From Thermicanus aegyptius DSM 12793 (GTDB taxonomy: Bacteria; Bacillota; Bacilli; Thermicanales; Thermicanaceae), in contig NZ_KI783301.1 in assembly GCF_000510645.1 (NCBI RefSeq), positions 1,772,320 through 1,836,319 on the forward strand: a DNA stretch of 64,000 nucleotides, in the 5' to 3' direction. Within the stretch, counting starts at the first letter, position 1, and every line of letters begins with the position of its first letter. The translations under genes and the position numbers were made by a program. The notes beneath the pieces are model-generated. The model was not told the origin of the DNA and ran no database searches. It was given only the letters and a program-made list of their open reading frames with translations. Shown here one piece after another: positions 44,726 to 54,393 of the stretch.

Positions 44726-44758
44726 ATGTTAAAGGGGAATAGTTACAAAGAAGTTACA
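44726..44758 (-). promoter_or_regulatory. SARP-type operator and promoter of the liv operon
   Basis: On the minus strand TGTAACT (44758-44752), TCTT, TGTAACT (44747-44741), 9 bp, then TAACAT (44731-44726), a 4-of-6 -10. No -35 hexamer is seen. Repeats of 7 bp every 11 bp just before the -10 are the site form used by SARP activators. Confidence 0.6.
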
Positions 44759-44761
44759 ATA

Positions 44762-47700
44762 TTATGGCATAATCTCAGGATCTTTTCCCTCTAAAATTTG
44801 CCCATAAAGGCGAGTTGTTTCCTCCATGGGAGGAACTCCTAGTTCCCTTTCCAGGACCTGTTTACACTTTTCATACCACCATAAAGATAAAGTTCGGTTG
44901 GCCAATCTTTGGTAGGCCACCATAAGGATGCGATAGGCGCTTTCCCATAAAGGATCGATAGACAACATCTTCTCGGCAACGGGAATCGCTTCATTCTCTC
45001 TTTTCGCTCGCAGTAATAGAAAAGATAAGCGTTCGCTTCCTTTCAGGAACAGGAGGGAGAGTCGTTCCCTCTCCTCATTTACCCAATCATCGTAGAGGTT
45101 GTCGGGAAGAAAATCACCATGGTATCGTTTAAATCCTCTCATCAACAGGGTGATGGCATCCTCTTCATTTTTTAAGACAAGCCCCTTTTCATATTCCTTC
45201 TCAAAATCTTCGACATCGAGGAAAAATCCGGTGTGAAGCTGGAGACGATAGTTTGATCCTTGACGAAAAATATAGTAAGAAGAACTTCTTGCTTTTCTAT
45301 CCGGTTCGAGGGCTCTTGTCAAAGCATTCAGGGAAACTTTGAAATCCCGCTCCCTGGTATCCTCGTCTGCCTCCGGCCAAAGATCCTCTTGAATCATCTC
45401 TTTGGGCAACTCTCTATTCCGTTTGGACAAGAAATATTGAAATAAACGTTTCGCGCTGCTACGTTGCCAATCCTTCTCCTGCAATTCTCGGTCTCCCAGA
45501 TAGACGCGAAAACGTCCTAAAGTTTCTACTCGTAAGGTATATCCCGGATGAAAGATAAGATCCCGAAACCCCATTTTTTCCAATATTTTTTTGGAATAGT
45601 GGGTCAAATTCTCCTCCATATATTCTTGTGATCTGATGAAGAGAGGAATCATCATTTGCGGATCCTTTGGGCTTAAGAAAGAGGAATGGGTGAACAGAAA
45701 GTCATATTGACCGTCGATGGCTAAAGCAAGCGTTCTACCCCACCATTCCTTAAAGTCGTCCATCCGTTCTAACCGCTCATAAAGAAGAGAAAGCCATAAA
45801 GAAGAGGCGGTCTCAAGGAAATGGTCTTTACACTCTATCGCCTGCTGGTATGTTTCCCGGAAAAGAATCTCTGCCTCTCTCTCCTTCTTGCTGTAAAACG
45901 AAGCGATCCCCATTCCCAGTGTCGTTAATGCTCCGATCCAAAGATCAGAAACCGATTGAGCCAGCTTATATGCCTTTTCCCCATAGGAAAGGGCTAAATC
46001 GTATTTCCCCATCTTCCCATACAGAAACGTAAGTCCCATCATAGGTTCTGCCGGACCTCTGGCCACTCCAATTTCTTCAAAAATCTCCAAGGAAGTTAAA
46101 TAACTCTCTTCGGCTAAATGAACTTGATCGGATGCAAACGTTGAAATGGCATGCCCCATCCTCGACCACCCCACCGCTTCAACAAAGGGAGCGTTCATCT
46201 CGGCGGCAAAGAGAATTCCTTGCTGAGCCTTCTTTTTCGCCTTTTCCCCCTCTCCCAAAAAGGCACAAACGATGGATTGGACAAGGGAGGATTCTCTGAA
46301 ACCATAATAGAGGGGCGTCTCTTCTCGGTTTACTTTCTCCTCTTTGGATAATAGGAAATTGGCCTCCTGTAACCTTCCCGTTCTAAGCAGGAGACGACTA
46401 TAGATCATGGGATCGACCTTTTGGTTTAGTCGTCTAAGAAGTCGAAAAATTTTTTCCGCCCGATTCGGTTTTCCAATATTAATCAGATTTTCAGCAATAA
46501 GATGTAAAATACGTCGATTTAAAGTGGGCTCCATTCTTCTCGCTTTGCGCAAATCATGATGAAGAAGGGAATCTGCCTGCTGCGGTTGTACCGTATCGAG
46601 ATATACGAGGATCTCCCCTTCTATGGCCATCAGTTCTCCGTCATAATCCCCGTGATCCCGGCAGTTCCTTCTAGCCTCTTTATACAGTTCTAAGGCACGA
46701 TCATAATCGGAATGAAGCCGATAATAATCCCCTTCCACAATAAATAAACGGCCAAACGATCTCCTGTACGGGAGGGGAATTCTCTGAATCGTTTCTTTTA
46801 CTTTCTTCAAATGCCCCAATTGCATCAATTGCGGTCCGATCTTGGTTAACAAATAGGATAGATCCTCCCATTCTCCTGCGGCGATGTAGTGGGGAAAACT
46901 TAAAGGATACTCCTTCCGGCTCGTATAATAGTGAGCAAGTCGGCGATGTATATTCCTCTTGGTCTCTAAAGGCGTTTTATCTTGAAGGAGAAGACGAAAA
47001 AAAGGGTGAATCCTTCTTCCGTTTCCATTGGTGTCAGGGAAAAAGAGACGATAGCGCTCCAACTGTTGAAGGAGAGTTTCTTCCATTCCAAAATAGAGAA
47101 AATGCAACACCTCTCGATCGATCTCATCGATGAGGGCTAGGTCCTTCAAAAAGCCCTGCAAGGTGGAACTAAGGGGAATGAAGATCTCTTCTTCCATAAA
47201 TTCAAAGAAAGGACGTAAAGAGCGGTTTGGTTCGGCGTGAATTTGCTCTAACTCTCCTCCCCTCGAGAGATAAAGGTAGATAAAATGAACGAGGATCTGC
47301 CACCCTTGCGAAAGATGGGCGATTTCATCCACCTCTTCCTCCGTTCGTTTCATTCGATAAAAGCGATGAAATAATGTAGAAATCTCCTCCTTATTTAAGA
47401 GAAGATGATGTTCCGAGACCTCCAACACCTTATTCTGCAAAAAGAGTTTTTTCATCACTTCATTTTCCGGCATGAAGCGGGTGGCAAGAAGTAGATGTAC
47501 TTCCGGCGGGAGCAGTTCAATCAGACGGAAAATAAAGCGGCTTACAGGGGAAGATTCATCGATGAGATGAAACTGATCCAGCAGGAGGATGGTATCTTTC
47601 TTTTGCTTTGCCAGGCGATCTACCCATTGATGGATCCATTCATCTCCATCCTCTTCCTGATAGAGCATAGAGGAGGCCTTTTTCCCGATGAAATCCCACT

Positions 47701-47938
47701 CCCCTTCTGGAAAGGTGTGGTAGAGCTCTTCTTGCAAATGATCGAGAAACGAATGAAATGAGCGGTCTTTTTTCGTTAGAGTCATCCACAGAACGGGAGA
47801 AGGTGTTTCTTTCACGAAGAGAGAGAGAAGATGGCTTTTCCCAAATCCCGCAGGGGAGAGAAGCAGGGTAGAAGGATAGTGGCGAAATTGGTGCAAGCGA
47901 TCCAATGCTGTGCGGCGAAAGATCTGATCTGTTCCCAT
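44762..47938 (-). CDS. STAND ATPase/BTAD (SARP-like) transcriptional regulator
   Basis: 1058 residues. N-terminal MalT-like NTPase (Walker A LLSPAGFGKSHL near residue 35, Walker B ILLLDQFHLID), a long helical/TPR middle (about 360-780), and a C-terminal SARP module from about residue 800: OmpR-type winged helix (LGRFRVYLGD, KRLFQYFLSKRNRELPKEMI, DLWPEAD) and the BTAD bundle (YHGDFLPDNLYDDWVNEERERL, YRILMVAYQRLANR). By family it is a ligand- and ATP-gated activator. The ORF could begin at 48031, but that codon lies inside the terminator hairpin of the ligase; ATG 47938 has GGGAAG 8 bases before it (47944 also possible). Confidence 0.88.
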   Translation of the reverse strand: MGTDQIFRRTALDRLHQFRHYPSTLLLSPAGFGKSHLLSLFVKETPSPVLWMTLTKKDRSFHSFLDHLQEELYHTFPEGEWDFIGKKASSMLYQEEDGDEWIHQWVDRLAKQKKDTILLLDQFHLIDESSPVSRFIFRLIELLPPEVHLLLATRFMPENEVMKKLFLQNKVLEVSEHHLLLNKEEISTLFHRFYRMKRTEEEVDEIAHLSQGWQILVHFIYLYLSRGGELEQIHAEPNRSLRPFFEFMEEEIFIPLSSTLQGFLKDLALIDEIDREVLHFLYFGMEETLLQQLERYRLFFPDTNGNGRRIHPFFRLLLQDKTPLETKRNIHRRLAHYYTSRKEYPLSFPHYIAAGEWEDLSYLLTKIGPQLMQLGHLKKVKETIQRIPLPYRRSFGRLFIVEGDYYRLHSDYDRALELYKEARRNCRDHGDYDGELMAIEGEILVYLDTVQPQQADSLLHHDLRKARRMEPTLNRRILHLIAENLINIGKPNRAEKIFRLLRRLNQKVDPMIYSRLLLRTGRLQEANFLLSKEEKVNREETPLYYGFRESSLVQSIVCAFLGEGEKAKKKAQQGILFAAEMNAPFVEAVGWSRMGHAISTFASDQVHLAEESYLTSLEIFEEIGVARGPAEPMMGLTFLYGKMGKYDLALSYGEKAYKLAQSVSDLWIGALTTLGMGIASFYSKKEREAEILFRETYQQAIECKDHFLETASSLWLSLLYERLERMDDFKEWWGRTLALAIDGQYDFLFTHSSFLSPKDPQMMIPLFIRSQEYMEENLTHYSKKILEKMGFRDLIFHPGYTLRVETLGRFRVYLGDRELQEKDWQRSSAKRLFQYFLSKRNRELPKEMIQEDLWPEADEDTRERDFKVSLNALTRALEPDRKARSSSYYIFRQGSNYRLQLHTGFFLDVEDFEKEYEKGLVLKNEEDAITLLMRGFKRYHGDFLPDNLYDDWVNEERERLSLLFLKGSERLSFLLLRAKRENEAIPVAEKMLSIDPLWESAYRILMVAYQRLANRTLSLWWYEKCKQVLERELGVPPMEETTRLYGQILEGKDPEIMP

Positions 47939-48013
47939 AACCATCACTTCCCAGCGATTTTCACAAAGTTCATTTCTTTTTTTAAAATTCTCTAGAAAAC
48001 TTTTATCTCCTGC

Positions 48014-48040
48014 ATAAAAAAACCATCCCAAGGATGGTTT
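48014..48040 (-). terminator. Terminator after the acyl-CoA ligase gene
   Basis: AACCATCC/GGATGGTT 8-bp stem with a CAA-sized loop, then TTTTTTTAT on the minus strand. Confidence 0.85.
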
Positions 48041-48067
48041 GATACGAAAATCATTTTCATGGGATGC

Positions 48068-49591
48068 TTACACGTTTTCCGTCTCCTTCAATGGGAATGA
48101 TCGATAGATCCGAAGAAGCTCTTTCTTATCGATTTTCCCCACGCCCGTTTTGGGTAATTGGTCTAAAAAGATAAATTCCTTTGGAATCTTAAAACGGGCA
48201 AGATAACGAGAACAGTATTCTTTTAATTCCTCCTTCGATAGTTCCTCCCCATTCTTTGCGACGAGAAAGGCAATCCCCTTCTCTCCCCATTTATCATCCG
48301 GTACACCGATCACCACCGCCTCCGCCAAGGAGGGATGGTTTTGTAGGACGTTTTCAATCTCCAAAGGGTAGATGTTCTCTCCCCCTGAAATAAACATCTC
48401 CTTTTTCCTTCCTACGATATAATAATATCCTTCCTCGTCTCTCCTCCCCAGATCCCCGGTGTATAGCTTTCCGTCCCGAATAACCTTTTCCGTCTCCTCT
48501 TGATTATTCCAATAACAAAAGAAGACATGAGGCCCTTCGATCACCAATTCCCCCACTTCACCGGAAGGAACCTCTTTTCCATGTTCGTCCACCAGCGTGA
48601 TCCCATTATGAATCATCGGCTTTCCGACCGAACCCTTTTTCTGAAACGCCTCATCCGGAGAGAGATAAAAATTGTTCGGCCCCGCTTCCGTTAAACCATA
48701 CCCCTCTTTAAAACGGATTCCCCTTTTCTGATATCCGTCATAGATGGAAAGAGGACAAGGAGCTCCCCCGGATAAAAAGATGGGATCATGGGAGAAATCT
48801 GCATGCTGCAAAGCGGGTTCCTGAAGAACTTGAAGGTGCATGGTGGGAACGAGGAGAAGGATGGTCACTTTTTCTCTTTCAACGGTCTGTATGGTCTCGT
48901 ATGGTTTAAATTGCTTTCCTACGATTACTTTTCCCCCGGCGTATAAAACAGGAAGGGTTAATGCATTTAACCCCCCTGTATGAAAGAGAGGCATTACCGT
49001 GTAGGTGATGTCCCGTGGGCTTAATCCCCAACTGACCACGGTATTTATCGCATTCCATAAGATATTGCGATAGGTAAGGACCACTCCCTTCGGTCTCCCT
49101 GTTGTTCCCCCTGTATAAAGCATCACCCAGGGATCGCCGGCAGCTCCTTCCGGGGAGATTTTATTGGCGATCGTTTCCTTGCTCTGGAAAAAGATCCCAT
49201 GTGTTGAAATCATCTGGATGGAGGGAATCTCTTCTCGAAGCAAATCGATCTGATCTTCAAAAGAAGGATGATAAAATAAAACCTTCGCACCAGAATCTTG
49301 CAAAATATAGGTTAATTCGTGGACACTTAACCTGTAATTGAGTGGGATAAAAATGGCCCCGATCAAGTACGTGGCAAATAAAACCTCAAAGTAAGGAATC
49401 TCATTCGGAGTCAGGATCGCAATACGATCCCCTTTTTCTATGCCAAATTGGATTAAACGGAAAGCCGCCTCATTCGCCCGCCGGTAAAGCCCTTCATAGG
49501 TAACCTCTTCTTTACTTTCCCCATCCACCAATGCGATACGATTCGGCGTAAGAGCGGCTCTCCTCTCAAACCATCTTCTTTCCCAATCCAT
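48068..49591 (-). CDS. AMP-forming acyl-CoA ligase
   Basis: 507 residues, ANL superfamily. P-loop YTGGTTGRPKG near residue 175, GYGLTEAG, TGDLGRRDEEGYYYIVGRKKEMFISGGENIYP and the C-terminal catalytic Lys in TGVGKIDKKEL. It activates a carboxylic acid to the acyl-CoA through an acyl-AMP. Chain length or aromatic preference cannot be told. It is preceded by the same operator as the importer operon, so the importer may supply its substrate. Confidence 0.88.
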   Translation of the reverse strand: MDWERRWFERRAALTPNRIALVDGESKEEVTYEGLYRRANEAAFRLIQFGIEKGDRIAILTPNEIPYFEVLFATYLIGAIFIPLNYRLSVHELTYILQDSGAKVLFYHPSFEDQIDLLREEIPSIQMISTHGIFFQSKETIANKISPEGAAGDPWVMLYTGGTTGRPKGVVLTYRNILWNAINTVVSWGLSPRDITYTVMPLFHTGGLNALTLPVLYAGGKVIVGKQFKPYETIQTVEREKVTILLLVPTMHLQVLQEPALQHADFSHDPIFLSGGAPCPLSIYDGYQKRGIRFKEGYGLTEAGPNNFYLSPDEAFQKKGSVGKPMIHNGITLVDEHGKEVPSGEVGELVIEGPHVFFCYWNNQEETEKVIRDGKLYTGDLGRRDEEGYYYIVGRKKEMFISGGENIYPLEIENVLQNHPSLAEAVVIGVPDDKWGEKGIAFLVAKNGEELSKEELKEYCSRYLARFKIPKEFIFLDQLPKTGVGKIDKKELLRIYRSFPLKETENV

Positions 49592-49625
49592 CTATTTTCC
49601 CCCTTGTTTCCCCTTTCTTTTCTCC

Positions 49626-49658
49626 AATCTAGCAAGAAAGGGTTACAAAGGGGTTACA
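49626..49658 (-). promoter_or_regulatory. SARP-type operator and promoter of the acyl-CoA ligase gene
   Basis: On the minus strand TGTAACC (49658-49652), CCTT, TGTAACC (49647-49641), 9 bp, then TAGATT (49631-49626). Same repeat length, spacer and distance to the -10 as upstream of livK. It overlaps the stop codon of the PHP nuclease gene. Confidence 0.6.
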
Positions 49659-50817
49659 GAAGATCCTTATCCACTTTGCCGTACATTCCCCCTCCCCCCG
49701 CTTCAATGGGAAGGCGATTTTCCCGGCTTAATTGAATTCGTTCCGCGAGGGTAGGACCAAACTTTTCTTTAATCTCACGGATCGGAACCCTGTGAAGAAG
49801 ATTCATTTCATTCCCAAAGGCTTCAATCAGGCGAAGATATGTTTTCTTTCCCACTCCAGGAAAGAATTCCAAAAGGATCTGCGGGAAATAGGGAGGGCGC
49901 CAATCGGGATGGAGGGCCTCTTTTTCGCCTAATTCAAGGACCCGATCAAACACCCCTTTGGCGACAGGCCCACCGCATTGGGAACAACGGGACTGATAAG
50001 GCTCTACCCGCTCACCGCAATGGGAACATCTGCTTCGATAATACTTCCCCAGACTGGGATTTAAACCATAGTTTGCCTCTATGAAATTCCCCCCTTCCCT
50101 TTTTAAAGCCAGCCTTAAACTTTGAAAATCCGGGTTTTGTAAGCAAATCCTCTGATATTCCCTACCGATCTTTTGAATCGAATGGGCGTCGGAATTCGTT
50201 AGAAAAGGATAGTTTCTTAACTCCGGCAAATGATCCGCCATCTCGGTGTCTCCGCTTAGGCCTAACTCCACCGCATCGATATGTTTCGGATCACACACCT
50301 CTTCAAGGCGATTGACAGCCGACAGGATGCCTTTATGGGGAGTGAAAATATGGGCAGGAATAAAGAGACCTCCAAGCTCTTTCGTCGCCTCCTGCAGCTC
50401 CCGGGTGGAGCGATTAAACCGTTGAGAGCTAAGGTGAGGGTTTTTCATCCCTTTGCTTAGATAGTTGCTAAATTCCTTCATCTTCTTAAACGTAGGCAGA
50501 TAAGAAAGAAGGTGAAAAGGCTTCCTTCCCTCTTCCCGAATCTCGATTTCGCTTCCCAGAAGGAGCGTAATTCCTTGATAGCGGATTCCTCCCCCCGGGA
50601 GTTCCCTGGCCTTTCCACTTTCGAGATCCTGTTCCAATTGATTCAATATTTCCGGGACGTGGGCATCGATCACCCCAACCAGATCCATCCCTTTTTGGTC
50701 CCTCGAACCTTTGAGAAGATTTGAGAGAGTGAGATCCTTGGAGGCGCTGTTTTTTACCGGCCTCCCTGAGTCGGTAGATCCGATATGAATGTGTAAATCG
50801 GCATAAACACTGGGCAA
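49654..50817 (-). CDS. PHP-domain nuclease of the endonuclease Q (TIGR00375) family
   Basis: 387 residues. PHP metal motifs: DLHIHIGST at the N-terminus, GVIDAHVPEI, GSEIEIRE, PAHIFTPHKG, and TNSDAHSIQKIG. A zinc ribbon with two CxxC pairs lies near residues 262-282 (CSHC, CSQC), followed by a helical domain with a helix-hairpin-like FFPGVGKKTYLRLIEAFG. This layout equals that of EndoQ, which cuts 5' of uracil, hypoxanthine or abasic sites in DNA (shown for archaea and B. pumilus). It ends 3 bp-close to nudF. Confidence 0.82.
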   Translation of the reverse strand: MPSVYADLHIHIGSTDSGRPVKNSASKDLTLSNLLKGSRDQKGMDLVGVIDAHVPEILNQLEQDLESGKARELPGGGIRYQGITLLLGSEIEIREEGRKPFHLLSYLPTFKKMKEFSNYLSKGMKNPHLSSQRFNRSTRELQEATKELGGLFIPAHIFTPHKGILSAVNRLEEVCDPKHIDAVELGLSGDTEMADHLPELRNYPFLTNSDAHSIQKIGREYQRICLQNPDFQSLRLALKREGGNFIEANYGLNPSLGKYYRSRCSHCGERVEPYQSRCSQCGGPVAKGVFDRVLELGEKEALHPDWRPPYFPQILLEFFPGVGKKTYLRLIEAFGNEMNLLHRVPIREIKEKFGPTLAERIQLSRENRLPIEAGGGGMYGKVDKDLL

Positions 50818-50820
50818 AAC

Positions 50821-51369
50821 TTATTCCCCTTCCTTCTTCTGAAACAACGCCCAATGATAAACGGCAAGAATGGTTTTGGCATCTGCGATTCTTCCACGGG
50901 CCATCTCTTCAAAAATTTCTTGTTCCGTAAGCTCATAAACCTCCACAAATTCATCATCATCCAGGTGATGCCGGCCCGCTTTTAACCCCTTTGCTAAGAA
51001 GAGATGAACGACCTCATTGGAAAAACCGGGAGAAGTATAGAAGCGGGATAGAAAGATCCATGAATCGGCCATGTATCCCGTTTCTTCCTCCAATTCCCTC
51101 ATGGCAGATGTGAGGGGCTCTTCTCCCGGCTCTAACTTGCCGGCCGGAATCTCCAACAGATCTCTCTCCAATGCCTTGCGGAATTGTTCTACAAAAATAA
51201 ATTTCCCCTCCTTGGTGACGGCCAAGACGGCGACGGCACCCGGATGGAAAACCAGCTCCCGGGTAGATCTCTTCCCATCAGGAAGTAGGACTTGATCAAC
51301 AGCAAGTTCTACGACTTTTCCTTTATAAATTTCCTCCCGGTGAAGGGTCTTCTCTTCAAAATGGGACAT
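50821..51369 (-). CDS. nudF: ADP-ribose pyrophosphatase NudF
   Basis: 182 residues. Nudix box GKLEPGEEPLTSAMRELEEETGY near residue 80-100 and the ADP-ribose-pyrophosphatase loop (SPGFSNEVVHLFLAKGL). It hydrolyses ADP-ribose to AMP and ribose 5-phosphate. Start MSHFEEK is preceded by AAAGGAG. Followed after 3 bp by the EndoQ-like gene. Confidence 0.93.
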   Translation of the reverse strand: MSHFEEKTLHREEIYKGKVVELAVDQVLLPDGKRSTRELVFHPGAVAVLAVTKEGKFIFVEQFRKALERDLLEIPAGKLEPGEEPLTSAMRELEEETGYMADSWIFLSRFYTSPGFSNEVVHLFLAKGLKAGRHHLDDDEFVEVYELTEQEIFEEMARGRIADAKTILAVYHWALFQKKEGE

Positions 51370-51487
51370 GGAAGTGCTCCTTTCTTTCATAACTGGTCCG
51401 ATATGAACATATGTTGTAGCAATAAAAAAGTGAAAAATGAAGGCGTCGCTTGTAAAGAGGGGGATTTTTGTGAAGGAGGATGGGAGT

Positions 51488-51640
51488 GTGAAGATCTATA
51501 CCGGTGAAAAAAGCCTCCGTATGGTCGGGAAGGCCTGGCAGGTTCGAGCGAAACTGAGAGAACTCTCCCGCATACCTATAACCTTACATCAATTTCTGCT
51601 TCTTCGCAAAGGGAAAGAGGGAAAGGAACGGAATTGGTGA
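51488..51640 (+). CDS. mciZ: MciZ-like peptide inhibitor of FtsZ
   Basis: 50 residues beginning with GTG (MKIYTGEKSLRMVGKAWQ), with an ideal AAGGAGGA ending 7 bases upstream. The core VGKAWQVRAKLREL matches the core of B. subtilis MciZ (VGKAWEIRAKLKE), a 40-residue mother-cell peptide that binds FtsZ and stops Z-ring assembly in sporulation. Divergent from nudF, also its neighbourhood in B. subtilis. The C-terminus is about 10 residues longer and Lys-rich. A CATATGTT element (51408-51415) may be a sigma-E -10; the -35 is poor. Confidence 0.78.
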   Translation: MKIYTGEKSLRMVGKAWQVRAKLRELSRIPITLHQFLLLRKGKEGKERNW

Positions 51641-51663
51641 AGTTGATTGAATGGAGACCTTTT

Positions 51664-52743
51664 TTATTTAAGGATGGAGAGAAAAAAAGAGGAAGCGACG
51701 GCAATTCCCTGAAGAAACGGCGGATCCTCAAGAATCCCCCGTCCCATCGTTTCAATGGGGTATTCCTCGATCATGGAGACGAGCCCATCCCATTTTTCCA
51801 AGGGCCGCCAAAGAAGATGATGCTTTTCTCCCAACCGATAATGCTCGATCTGCTCTTTAATCCATTCCTTCTCTTCCCCTGCGAAAAGGGGGATGGGAAG
51901 ATAGGCGGGGGCGAGGGCAATTCGAGATAGGGATGTGAGGAGATGATGGCTTAAGCCGCGGTGACGGGGGCGGGGGTCTTGAAATTGGATCCGGGGGACC
52001 ACAATCCCGGTTCCATTGAGAGCAGCCACCGCATTGATCAATTCTCCGGTCTCCACGGCCGAATATCCGAAAGGATGAGCGGTGCCGACGCTTCCTGGCC
52101 CTGGTCCAACGAGGATCACATCTGCTCCCAAACTATACCGGGCGGCAAGCATGGCAGAATAGACATTAACGCTTTCCAAGTCCCCCCCGAAGGCTTGCCC
52201 TGCGGTAATGGTCTTATAGAGAAGGCCCTCTTCCTTCAAACTTCTCACGTGATTGCTTAACCAAATCGGAAGCGCCGTTCCATCGGTCATGATGTAAACC
52301 GCCTTTAAATTCGGCTTCTTCTTTTGAATAAAGAGGAGAGAAGCAGGCAACATGCTATGTAAGCTGAAGAGGAGGATAGGGAAACCTTGCAAATCTCCAC
52401 CCCTTGTTTCCGGGGAGTAAAGGGGATGCTCCTCCTCCTCCACGCACTGCACTGCCAGCTGAAAGGGGGTGTATCGCCCTTTCATGATATGACCGGATGG
52501 GGCGTTTCTTTCCTTTTCATTTCTGTTTAAGATGGCCATCACGATATGAAATCCACCGGATCCAAGCGTTAGGCGAACCGCCGTGGTGTTTAGAAGCACC
52601 TCATCTCCCTCACGAACAGCGCCGGTGATGGAGGGATAATTTATTCCTTCTTCGATTCTTTCATCCGTTTCCACTCGGATCAACTCTATTTCCTGAGACC
52701 TTCGCCATACCTCGATCACTTTGCCCGTTTCCCGTTGAAGCAT
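51664..52743 (-). CDS. DUF3866 family protein
   Basis: 359 residues. Matches DUF3866 features: an N-terminal beta-rich part (GKVIEVWRRSQEIELIRVE, LNTTAVRLTLGSGGFHIVMA) and a Rossmann-like C-terminal half with ADVILVGPGPGSVGTAHPFGYS. Function unknown; conserved in Bacillales near nudF. Start MLQRETG is preceded by AGGGGGGAG; the frame runs 29 codons further up without support. Confidence 0.8.
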   Translation of the reverse strand: MLQRETGKVIEVWRRSQEIELIRVETDERIEEGINYPSITGAVREGDEVLLNTTAVRLTLGSGGFHIVMAILNRNEKERNAPSGHIMKGRYTPFQLAVQCVEEEEHPLYSPETRGGDLQGFPILLFSLHSMLPASLLFIQKKKPNLKAVYIMTDGTALPIWLSNHVRSLKEEGLLYKTITAGQAFGGDLESVNVYSAMLAARYSLGADVILVGPGPGSVGTAHPFGYSAVETGELINAVAALNGTGIVVPRIQFQDPRPRHRGLSHHLLTSLSRIALAPAYLPIPLFAGEEKEWIKEQIEHYRLGEKHHLLWRPLEKWDGLVSMIEEYPIETMGRGILEDPPFLQGIAVASSFFLSILK

Positions 52744-52839
52744 AGGCTCCCCCCTTTCTCCTGCCGCTCCTCGTTTCATTCGAACGCTCATCGGCATCAA
52801 ACCGACCGATTTAAACTCACGGGACCCCAATTCATTTAC

Positions 52840-54393
52840 CTAAAGGGGTATATTCCCATGTTTCTTATGAGGACGTCCTTCCTGTTTGTTTTGCAACATC
52901 CGTAAAGCCTCTTTTAGCTTCTTTCTTGTCTCCCTGGGATCGATCACATCATCCACCATGCCCATACCCGCCGCCACATATGGGTTTGCAAACTTTTCCC
53001 GATATTCCTTAATTTTCTCCGCCCGGGTCGCCTCCGGGTTTTCACTCCTCTCAATTTCTTTGGAATAGATAATGTTGGCTGCCCCTTCCGGTCCCATAAC
53101 GGCAATTTCCGCATTGGGCCATGCATAAACCAGATCCGCACCGATCGCTTTGCTATTTAAGGCGACGTAAGCTCCTCCATAGGCTTTACGCAAAATGACC
53201 GTGATCTTGGGGACCGTTGCTTCGGAATAAGCATAGAGAATCTTGGCGCCATGCCGAATTATTCCCCCATGCTCCTGATTAACCCCAGGAAAAAATCCGG
53301 TTACATCTTCCAAGGTGATCAGCGGAATGTTAAAAGCATCGCAAAAGCGGATGAAACGGGCCAGTTTATCGGAGGAATGGATATCAAGCCCTCCTGCCAA
53401 ATACTTTGGCTGATTGGCGATCATCCCTACCGTATAACCGTCAATTCTTCCGAAACCCACCACGATATTTTTCGCAAAGTTCTCATGGACTTGTAAGAAA
53501 TCTCCATGATCTACCAATAGTTTGATGACTTGAACCACATCATAAACCCTGGTCCCCTCTACCGGCACACGATCAACGATCTCTTCAATCCAATCTCCAC
53601 CCTCATCCGGTTTTCCCCGCGGGGGTTTCTCCCTATAGTTTTGAGGAAGAAAGGAGAGAAGTCGGCGTACTCCTTCTAAAGTAGATTCTTCATCAGGATG
53701 GGAGAAATGGGCATTCCCGCTAATCGTCGTATGAACCCGAGCCCCGCCCAGATCTTCACTGCTGATTTTCTCACCGGTTACGGTTTCAATCACTTTGGGT
53801 CCTGTGATAAACATTTGGCTCGTCTTTTCCACCATAAAAACAAAATCGGTGATCGCCGGCGAGTAAACGGCTCCTCCGGCACTTGGTCCCATAATGACGG
53901 AGATCTGGGGAATGACGCCGGAGTAAATGGCATTCCGATAAAAAATATGCCCATACCCGTCAAGGGAGACAACTCCCTCCTGAATGCGTGCCCCGCCTGA
54001 ATCATTTAATCCGATGATCGGAGCCCCATTTTGGGCGGCAAGATCCATGACGCGGGCAATCTTTCTTGCGTGCATCTCCCCTAATGCTCCGCCAAAGACG
54101 GTAAAATCTTGGGCAAACAAATAAACAAGTCGCCCATGGATCGTCCCGTACCCTGTAACCACCCCTTCCCCAGGCGCTTCTTTCATCTCCAGACCGGCTC
54201 CCCGATGTTCAATAAAAGGAAAGAGTTCGACAAAGCTATCCGGATCGAGCAGAAGATGAATTCGTTCTCGGGCGGTCAGCTTTCCCTTACGATGCTGCTG
54301 GTCAATTTTTTCATAGCCTCCGCCTAATTCAACCTTTCTTCGCCGTTCATAGAGTTCGTCGATTTTTTCGTACATCTTCTCGTTATTGGTCAT
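52840..54393 (-). CDS. mmdA: Acyl-CoA (propionyl/methylmalonyl) carboxyltransferase beta subunit
   Basis: 517 residues, carboxyltransferase of the PccB/MmdA/YqjD type. Acyl-CoA domain: [16 protein letters not shown] start, [32 protein letters not shown]; carboxybiotin domain: [30 protein letters not shown] and [12 protein letters not shown]. It transfers CO2 from biotin to propionyl-CoA or the reverse. No biotin carboxylase or biotin carrier is in the window. Start ATG at 54393 chosen (GGGTGAG upstream); overlaps the previous gene by 11 bp. Confidence 0.9.
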   Translation of the reverse strand: MTNNEKMYEKIDELYERRRKVELGGGYEKIDQQHRKGKLTARERIHLLLDPDSFVELFPFIEHRGAGLEMKEAPGEGVVTGYGTIHGRLVYLFAQDFTVFGGALGEMHARKIARVMDLAAQNGAPIIGLNDSGGARIQEGVVSLDGYGHIFYRNAIYSGVIPQISVIMGPSAGGAVYSPAITDFVFMVEKTSQMFITGPKVIETVTGEKISSEDLGGARVHTTISGNAHFSHPDEESTLEGVRRLLSFLPQNYREKPPRGKPDEGGDWIEEIVDRVPVEGTRVYDVVQVIKLLVDHGDFLQVHENFAKNIVVGFGRIDGYTVGMIANQPKYLAGGLDIHSSDKLARFIRFCDAFNIPLITLEDVTGFFPGVNQEHGGIIRHGAKILYAYSEATVPKITVILRKAYGGAYVALNSKAIGADLVYAWPNAEIAVMGPEGAANIIYSKEIERSENPEATRAEKIKEYREKFANPYVAAGMGMVDDVIDPRETRKKLKEALRMLQNKQEGRPHKKHGNIPL

